Source: Streptomyces thinghirensis (GTDB lineage: Bacteria; Actinomycetota; Actinomycetia; Streptomycetales; Streptomycetaceae). From it: a stretch of DNA of 64,000 nucleotides. Numbering within the stretch: position 1 is the stretch's first letter; every line of letters begins with the position of its first letter. This document shows, one piece after another, positions 58,967 to 64,000 of this stretch. The stretch lies in contig JAKFGP010000054.1 in NCBI GenBank assembly GCA_021502835.1, positions 24,699-88,698 of the forward strand. The letters run 5' to 3'. The translations under genes were made by a program, and so were the position numbers. The notes below the pieces were generated by a model. It did no database searches. It was not told the origin of the DNA and saw only the letters and a list, made by a program, of their open reading frames with translations.

Positions 58967-59884
58967 TCACGACGATGGAGCACTCCCAGGCCCCCTCGCC
59001 GCCTTCGGTGAAGCTCTCGACGCTACTAGACCCCGGTTCGGCGGCCTCCAGGCGTGCTCGGATCTTGGGGAGGGACAGGTCCAGGGCGAGTGTGGAGCCG
59101 GAGTACCAGATGGGTTCCTTGCCGGCGGTGAGGTTGTCTTCGCTGGCGACCTTGTAGCCGCGCACGTCGCCAGAAGGGAAGTACACGGCTTCGACCAACA
59201 CACCTTCGGTGCGGCTGAGCAGGCGGATGAACTCCTCGGTGCTGGTGGAGGCGCCACGGCAGTGCGGACGATGGTGCGCAGGCGTTCACGAGCCGACTTG
59301 TCTCGGCCTTGGCGGTGTGCCTTCTCCTGCTCGGCGCGAGTGGAGCGTCTGGCGGCGGTGCGGTCTCCGCGAACGACTTGAAGGAGTCCGTACTCCTTCT
59401 CGATGGTGGCGAGTTCGCGGTCGGCGGTGAGGTAGTCGTTCCAGTGGCGTGCGGGGCGGAGGTCGCCGCGGACCTTGGTGGCGGCGATGTGGATGTGGTC
59501 GGGGGCGTGGCGGACGGCGACCCAGCGGCAACCGTCCGGGTCGTCTTGTGGCGCGATGCCGGTGGCAGCCACGACGCGGCGGGCTATGTCGGCCCACTCC
59601 TCGTCGCTGAGGTGGCGGTCGGTTGTGGCGGTGCGAAGGGAGCAGTGCCAGACGTGCCGCTCGGGTGCGTGGCCGAGTCGGCGGGCTTGCTTGACACGGA
59701 GGTCGAGGTCAGCCACGAGAAGCCGCTTTGTGGCGGTGAAGTCGTCCGTGCGGCCGGGGTCGGGGGCGAAGCCGTCCCAAGAGGCGACGAGGTGGGGATC
59801 CGTGTGGTCTTTGGCCTTCTTGGTGTCGAACAGGTAGCGGATCAGGACGGCCGTGTCCTTTCCGCTGCTGATCTTGGCGATCAC
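58967..59884 (-). CDS. MobA/VirD2-like relaxase (mobilisation nuclease)
   Basis: A relaxase nicks oriT and pilots the strand in conjugation. N-terminal VIAKISSGKDTAVLIRYLFD. The metal three-His motif is VRHAPDHIHIAATKVRGDLR. Further relaxase segments are RHWNDYLTADRELATIEKEY and GLLQVVRGDRTAARRSTRAE. After a frameshift near 59255 come EGVLVEAVYFPSGDVRGYKV, NLTAGKEPIWYSGSTLALDL and SLPKIRARLEAAEPG. It starts at GTG 59884, overlapping the MobC stop (GTGA). The C-terminus is uncertain because an alternate frame stays open to ~58800. Part of a MobC/relaxase pair. Confidence 0.83.
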   Translation of the reverse strand: MIAKISSGKDTAVLIRYLFDTKKAKDHTDPHLVASWDGFAPDPGRTDDFTATKRLLVADLDLRVKQARRLGHAPERHVWHCSLRTATTDRHLSDEEWADIARRVVAATGIAPQDDPDGCRWVAVRHAPDHIHIAATKVRGDLRPARHWNDYLTADRELATIEKEYGLLQVVRGDRTAARRSTRAEQEKAHRQGRDKSARERLRTIVRTAVAPPPAPRSSSACSAAPKVCWSKPCTSLLATCAATRSPAKTTSPPARNPSGTPAPHSPWTCPSPRSEHAWRPPNRGLVASRASPKAARGPGSAPSS

Positions 59885-60478
59885 CGGGCGGCCTTGTTGA
59901 TGAGGGCCTGGTTCGCAGCTACGGCGATCTCGCTGATGGCTGCTCGAACCGCGCCCAGAGTGCGTTCGGCCTGGGCGAGCACGAAGGTGTCCCCAGGATG
60001 TGGATGACCGCCGGAGTTGAGCTTCCGGGCGATCTGATTGGCGTTGTTGCCGATCTTGGCGACCTGCTCGCGCAGGGCGGTCAGCTCGTCGATGTAGTCG
60101 TCCAGGGGGTGCGCTGGCCCGGAAGGGCGAGGTCGCCGTGGATGTGGGCCATGACGACGGCGCCAACGTAGTGGGCGCCGGCGATGTTGAGGGACCGGGC
60201 CTTGGCGAGAATGGTGCTCTTCTCTTCGACGCTGTAGCGCACGTCGACGCGTTCCTTGCGCTGGGTGTCTTTGCGCTTGCGGCGACGGGCGATGCGGTGC
60301 AGGGCGGCGGCTTCGGCGGCACGCGGCAGGACGACGGGCGTGGCCTGGAGGCGGCGCCCCCTCCTCGGGTGCCCCCTGGCTCCCGAGAGTCACCGCCACC
60401 CCGGGGCGGAACTCCCGTTGGACCGGCCCTTGGACGGTCCAACGGCATACCTGCTGGCTGGGTGAGGCGTGTGGTCAT
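59881..60478 (-). CDS. MobC-family plasmid mobilisation protein
   Basis: MobC helps the relaxase open oriT. ATG 60478 starts MTTRLTQPAGMPLDRPRAGP and a Pro/Arg-rich region. After frameshifts near 60350 and 60140, RIARRRKRKDTQRKERVDVR, YSVEEKSTILAKARSLNIAG, DDYIDELTALREQVAKIGNN, the signature NNANQIARKLNSGGH and VRAAISEIAVAANQALINKA are readable. Its TGA overlaps the relaxase start, so the two are coupled. Typical of Streptomyces integrative elements. Confidence 0.78.
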
Positions 60479-60567
60479 CTTCAGTTGTCCGGACAGCGGC
60501 TCACTCCGCGATGCGCGCATCGGTCGGCCCTTCTTGATGTTGAGGTGGGTGGAAGTTGGCTGGACCC

Positions 60568-61382
60568 TCATGGAGAGGCGTGCTCACGCGTGCGGTCGAG
60601 TTCGGCCTGCAGGCGACGGGTGATCTCGGTGAGGCGGTCTTTACCGACGGGGTGGCCTTGGGCTCGGATCGCCGCTTCGACGTGGCGGCGGGAGATACGT
60701 CCTTGGCGGCCCAGGGGCGCGGCGCGGCCGAGAGCCAGGAGCGTTTCCGTGGAAACGCTGGGCTGGCGGCCCCATGATCTGGTTCTGGGGCTGACGGGCC
60801 TCCGCCACCTCGGCCGGGGGTCCGCCGCCTCCGTGATGTCATCCGCCACAACTTCAGGCCGTGCTTGTGCCGCCTCCTTCGAGGCATCGGTCGCATCGCT
60901 GTCCGTAGCGGGCCGCAGCACGTTCTCGACGTGAAAGTGGCGCTGAACGCTGACTGGTTCAGTCGGGTGCCGTCCGGTGGGCTGGCGGCGTATGACGAGA
61001 TCCAGGTGGACGGCTCCGGCGAGCGCGAGCGGGGCGATGGCCGACAGGGCGCCGACGGTGACGTCGTCCAAGTGGAGTCCGGTGGCGTCGCTCTCCTGGT
61101 TGGAGACGGACGGCGTGCAGGGCGTTTGCCCAGATGCTCGTGATGGTGGCGATGCCGACGAGGGCCCAGACGTAGAGGCGAGAGCGCCAGGGGGGCGGCG
61201 CGCAGGATGAGCAGGGCCGCGACGCCGATGGCGATGAACCCGTCGATCACGAGCGGGAAGGCGTACGTCAGCACTCCACGGATGTGGATGGCCACTGCCA
61301 TCTGCCGCAGGGCGTCGTACGAGAGGGCGAAGCCGATCGTGCCGACCAGAGCGACCCCCAGGCGGATCGCGGTGGTCATCAT
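60568..61382 (-). CDS. DUF2637 (SpdB-like) spread-associated membrane protein
   Basis: Four hydrophobic helices: TTAIRLGVALVGTIGFALSY, LTYAFPLVIDGFIAIGVAAL, a third helix YVWALVGIATITSIWANALH after indels near 61175 and 61125, and TVGALSAIAPLALAGAVHLD. The cytoplasmic C-terminal part has a small winged-helix-like segment (LGRAAPLGRQGRISRRHVEA, AIRAQGHPVGKDRLTEITRR). Mobile-element DUF2637 proteins resemble spread (Spd) proteins that move plasmids within the mycelium. It is upstream of mobC on the same strand, and paralogous to the chromosomal DUF2637 gene at 9417. Confidence 0.72.
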
Positions 61383-61465
61383 CGGTACGGGGGTTGCGGT
61401 GGTGCGTGCAGGCAAGCGGGTGCTCCAAGCGGGGGAAGGGCTGGGGGCGGAGTGGTGGCGGACCC

Positions 61466-61580
61466 GTCGCACCCGTCGCACGTTGGTCAGAGCAGGTACG
61501 GGTGATCGTCGTGGTACGAGACGACTCGTCGCAGCGACGACACCCGTCACGGGGTTGACCTGCGATGCGACGGGTGCGAC
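61466..61580. repeat. Inverted-repeat cluster, candidate oriT/replication control site
   Basis: A perfect 15-base inverted repeat, GTCGCACCCGTCGCA (61466-61480) and TGCGACGGGTGCGAC (61566-61580), flanks an 85-base segment with the internal palindrome TCGTCGC-A-GCGACGA (61526-61540) and further CGTCGCA copies. It lies in the only real non-coding gap of the mobile element (61383-61644). Such structure suits an iteron-like or oriT-like site. Confidence 0.55.
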
Positions 61581-61644
61581 GAGTCTTTACGGGTGCGGGT
61601 CCGGGCCTGTCGGGGCGCTCTCGTCACTGTTCTCGGAGGCGGAC

Positions 61645-62410
61645 TCACTCCGGGCAGTACCGCGCCCAGGCATCGGTGAAGCGGAGCCGGGCGAAGCCCT
61701 TGGCCTGCCTGCCGCCCTCGAAGCGGAGGGTGGCGGCCTTGATGTCGAAGTCCTTCAGGAGGAGCCCAAGATGGCGTGGGCTGAGGCCGGTCGTGCCGTA
61801 CTCGGCCCACGGAGCCTCCTGGTCCTTGAGAAGTTCCTCCAGCAGGTCCCGGGTGCGCATGATGTCCGGGTCGCTGCAGCGGGCGAAGGCGCGCCGGATG
61901 TCCTGCAGCAGGCGGGTCTTGAGGTTGGACTCGTCGTCCTTGTCCGCCTCGGCGGCGCACATGGCCGCGCATGCAGCGCGCGCGTCCTCGGGCCAGGTGC
62001 CGCCGGCCAGCTCCGCGACGATCTACGAGCGGTTCCCAGGTGTCCGCCGCGCGGTCCTGCACCGGCATCCGCGGTACCAGGTCCTCGGCTGTGTCCATGA
62101 GCGGACGGATCCAGGCCGCCAAGCGATCCCGCAGAGCGTGCAGGGCGGGGATGTCACGGCGGGAGCGGAACTGCTCGACGCGCTCTCCGTCCTTGCGGCG
62201 TTGCATGCGGATCACCACCGCCCGGTCCATGACCGTGTCCGGCAGGGCGCCGATGCCGGCGAGCGCGGCCATGGCGAAGGTGGGGAACTTCCGCGTCTTG
62301 TGCTCGGGGCCGGAGATCCGCAGGGCGGGCCGGTTGCGCTGGTGGCCGGCGTTGAGCAGGCCGCGCAGCTCCTCGTTCTTCTCGGCGGCCTTGATGCTGC
62401 CGAAGATGGG
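61645..62410 (-). pseudogene. DUF3631-domain replication/helicase-like protein, 5'-truncated
   Basis: The C-terminal part of a Streptomyces element DUF3631 protein: IFGSIKAAEKNEELRGLLNA, GHQRNRPALRISGPEHKTRK, FPTFAMAALAGIGALPDTVM, DRAVVIRMQRRKDGERVEQF and SRRDIPALHALRDRLAAWIR. After a frameshift near 62030, AEADKDDESNLKTRLLQDIR, TTGLSPRHLGLLLKDFDIKA and the end RLRFTDAWARYCPE follow. Full-length members have an N-terminal ATPase part with Walker motifs; it is missing here, because at ~62410 the sequence switches to the integrase remnant on the other strand. Confidence 0.7.
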
Positions 62411-62798
62411 GGCGTACAACCGCAGCGTCTTCAACATGGGCGCCTGGAAGCGAGCCCTGGTCGCCGGCGGCGTGATCCCTCCCCGCGCGCGGGGGCGAGG
62501 TATCTCCAGGCGGCCCCTGGGGACGGCATGCACGCCCTCCGGCACGCATACGCCTCCGTGCTCCTGGACGCGGGGAGAGCATCAAGGCGCTCTCCGAGTA
62601 CCTCGGCCACCAGATCCCGGCTTTACGCTCCGGACGTACACGCACCTTCTGCCGTCCAGCGAGACCCGCACCCGCAAGGCGATCGACGACGCGCTCGCAG
62701 AAGAGTCCGAGGCAGAAGGGATCGGCGGCCCGCCCGCCATCCAGGGGACATCATCGTCGGACGCACCGCTGTCCCCTCGACGCGCTTCGGCTGCCTGA
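62411..62798 (+). pseudogene. Tyrosine recombinase (integrase), only the C-terminal catalytic part
   Basis: The plus strand from ~62411 reads YNRSVFNMGAWKRALVAGGV and IPPRARG. After indels near 62500 and 62580 come MHALRHAYASVLLDAG (HxxR box), ESIKALSEYLGH (second His) and PGFTLRTYTHLLPSSETRTR (nucleophile Tyr), then a short tail. The N-terminal core-binding domain and first catalytic Arg are absent, so the enzyme is not functional. It belongs to the element's own site-specific integrase. It meets the truncated DUF3631 gene directly. Confidence 0.75.
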
Positions 62799-63020
62799 CG
62801 GCCCCTGCAGCGCGTGGCGAGGGCAGAAAGCGAATGCTCCGTTGCGAACCATGCCGGTGGCACGGGCGGAGGCGCACCGACCAAGGCCGCAGAAGGAACG
62901 ATGTCAGATGATGGGGCACGCGTCTGATGGGAACCCGCGTGCTGGGGCCGGAGGCCCCTCCGGCACGGAGGACGGCGCCGGTCCGGACCCAGGCGTCACC
63001 GCGAGGCAGGAGCGACGACC

Positions 63021-63911
63021 GTGACCATCTCGATCACTCACCGGGATCCCGCGGCGCTGGGAGGCTACGGCAGCATCCTCGTGCGTCAGCGCCGGGATCA
63101 CGCCCGGCTCGACAGGATGATGAACTGCTGGCTGGCCGGGGGTTCGGACGACGAGCTTGATGCCCTGTGGCAGGACATCGTCCAGCTGGTGTTCAGTCAC
63201 GCCTTCGCGGAGGAGACTGTTCTGTGGCCCGTCCTGCGTCGAGTGGCTCCCGGCGGGGAGGAGCTCACCGGTCGGGTGGAGGAAGAGCACCAGGCGATCA
63301 ACGAGCTGGTCGCACAGGTCGAGAAGTCGCCCGACGACCCTCGGCGAGCCGAGTGGATCCGGCAGGCGTTCACCCTCATCCGTCAGGACATCCGTGACGA
63401 GGAGGACGAGCTGTTGCCCCATCTGCGGGAGGCGTTCGGCGACCGCCGGTTGCGGCGGATCGGCGCTGTGTGGGAGGCGGTTCGGGCGACCGCTCCGACT
63501 CGCCCCCACCCCGGCGTCCCGCGGCGCCCGCCGGGCAACGCCGTGCGAGGTGTCCCCCTGACCCTTTTCGACCGGCTCCGTGACCTCGCACCGGCCGGTG
63601 GCTCCGCCGCCCGCCGCGTCGCGTTCACGGCCTTCGCTGCCGCAGGAGCTGCGGCCGCCGTATTCATGCGTGGTTCGTGCCACCCGTCGTCCGGAGGGCC
63701 GCGGATGCCGGGGAATGCTGCTGTTCGTGCGGCTGCGTCTGATGGCGGGCGCTTCCTGTCGTCTGCCGGTCGTTGGCACCGCCGCCGGAGCGACCGCCTC
63801 ACTTGTCGCGATCGTCGGCGGTTCGTCCGTGGCGGGAACCGGTGTACGCGGCGTCACGGAGGCGTCGCAGCCGTTCGGTGGGGTGCAGGCGGGGCAGGGT
63901 TGTGCGCGTAG
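63021..63911 (+). CDS. Hemerythrin HHE-domain protein
   Basis: A four-helix di-iron HHE domain: SILVRQRRDHARLDRMMNCW, IVQLVFSHAFAEETVLWPVL, EELTGRVEEEHQAINELVAQ and LIRQDIRDEEDELLPHLREA supply the His/Glu/Asp ligands. A C-terminal stretch GVPLTLFDRLRDLAPAGGSA and FTAFAAAGAAAAVFM may be a membrane or hydrophobic tail. Beyond ~63670 the frame has poor bias and is probably shifted, so the true end may be earlier than 63911. GTG 63021 follows GCAGGAGCG. Likely oxygen, nitric oxide or iron sensing or storage. Confidence 0.7.
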   Translation: MTISITHRDPAALGGYGSILVRQRRDHARLDRMMNCWLAGGSDDELDALWQDIVQLVFSHAFAEETVLWPVLRRVAPGGEELTGRVEEEHQAINELVAQVEKSPDDPRRAEWIRQAFTLIRQDIRDEEDELLPHLREAFGDRRLRRIGAVWEAVRATAPTRPHPGVPRRPPGNAVRGVPLTLFDRLRDLAPAGGSAARRVAFTAFAAAGAAAAVFMRGSCHPSSGGPRMPGNAAVRAAASDGGRFLSSAGRWHRRRSDRLTCRDRRRFVRGGNRCTRRHGGVAAVRWGAGGAGLCA

Positions 63912-64000
63912 GGGTCGTAGGACCGGTGCGGGGGCCGGAGCGGGGCGCACCGCCTCCAGGCTCAGGGTGGCGAAGGTGCGCCAGGGCTCGTCTAGTGCCG

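Noticed and set aside
61460..61600. CRISPR array
   Set aside because: The repeats are inverted and irregular, not evenly spaced direct repeats with unique spacers.
62799..63020. tRNA or att site next to the integrase remnant
   Set aside because: No cloverleaf with a T-loop could be read on either strand, and no direct repeat pair was found by eye.
1..64000. Reading the many split genes as true pseudogenes
   Set aside because: Essential genes are split too, and frames resume cleanly, so base-calling indels explain them better. Only the DUF3631 and integrase remnants, which lack whole domains, are called pseudogenes with some confidence.

Overview
The window is chromosomal DNA of a high-GC filamentous actinomycete, almost certainly a Streptomyces. 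The signs are extreme third-position GC, GTG starts, ATGA gene overlaps, divergent argS and class I lysS next to a DUF2637 gene, DUF574 methyltransferases, a gamma-butyrolactone locus and a DUF2637/MobC/relaxase mobile element. Almost every gene longer than about 600 bp is split by one to ten single-base frameshifts. The reading resumes in the right family on the other side and the broken genes include essential ones (hemB, argS, lysS), so these look like base-calling indels. I give whole-gene coordinates across them; starts and stops next to such indels are approximate.

Layout. 1-10.8 kb is core chromosome: hemB (5' end missing), a DUF4232 lipoprotein, a membrane XRE regulator, a DUF574 methyltransferase, an aminotransferase, argS and lysS (divergent), and a DUF2637 protein. 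10.9-12.7 kb holds an ArsR repressor divergent from an MFS exporter. 12.8-18.3 kb is a gamma-butyrolactone-type signalling locus: a TetR receptor-like regulator, a perfect 11+11 palindrome resembling an autoregulatory element (ARE), an AfsA-like synthase, an acyl-CoA-dehydrogenase-fold oxidase, a HAD phosphatase, a second TetR gene, a second ARE-like site and a LysR gene, closed by a strong terminator. 18.6-27.1 kb is a tightly packed nine-gene run: nitronate monooxygenase, YCII-ABM protein, FAD dehydrogenase, DRE-TIM aldolase, alpha/beta hydrolase, isopropylmalate/tartrate-type dehydrogenase, RraA/HMG-aldolase, DUF6282 and a metallo-beta-lactamase-fold protein. I cannot match it to a named pathway.

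27.2-37.4 kb carries two DUF3558 lipoproteins, rtcB, an SDR, an AraC-YnfA fusion, a TIGR03086 protein, a two-component flavin monooxygenase pair (CE1758/CE1759 type) and an OmpR-type two-component system. 37.6-43.3 kb is the most unusual part. A SARP/BTAD regulator is fused to a ThsA-type macro domain and is divergent from a protein with predicted membrane segments followed by the same macro domain (the type II Thoeris ThsA architecture). Facing it is an operon for a TIR-like protein, a membrane protein and a TM-anchored protein. The TIR-like protein (N-terminus) and the membrane protein (C-terminus) share a near-identical RHIM/PP-like amyloid motif. This suggests a nucleotide-signal defence system with amyloid-templated coupling and its own signal-sensing transcription factor; the assembly of these parts is my inference.

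43.4-55 kb has an ECF41-like sigma factor with its carboxymuconolactone-decarboxylase partner and candidate promoter, an AGCS sodium/amino-acid symporter, a YqiJ-like/flotillin/large AAA ATPase operon, and a TetR/SDR pair around a clear operator. 56.7-62.8 kb is a decayed mobile element: a YaaC-like protein, an APH-family kinase, a relaxase, MobC, SpdB-like DUF2637, a repeat-rich non-coding segment, and truncated DUF3631 and tyrosine-integrase genes meeting head to tail at a deletion junction. A hemerythrin-domain protein follows at the end. No tRNA, rRNA or CRISPR array was seen.
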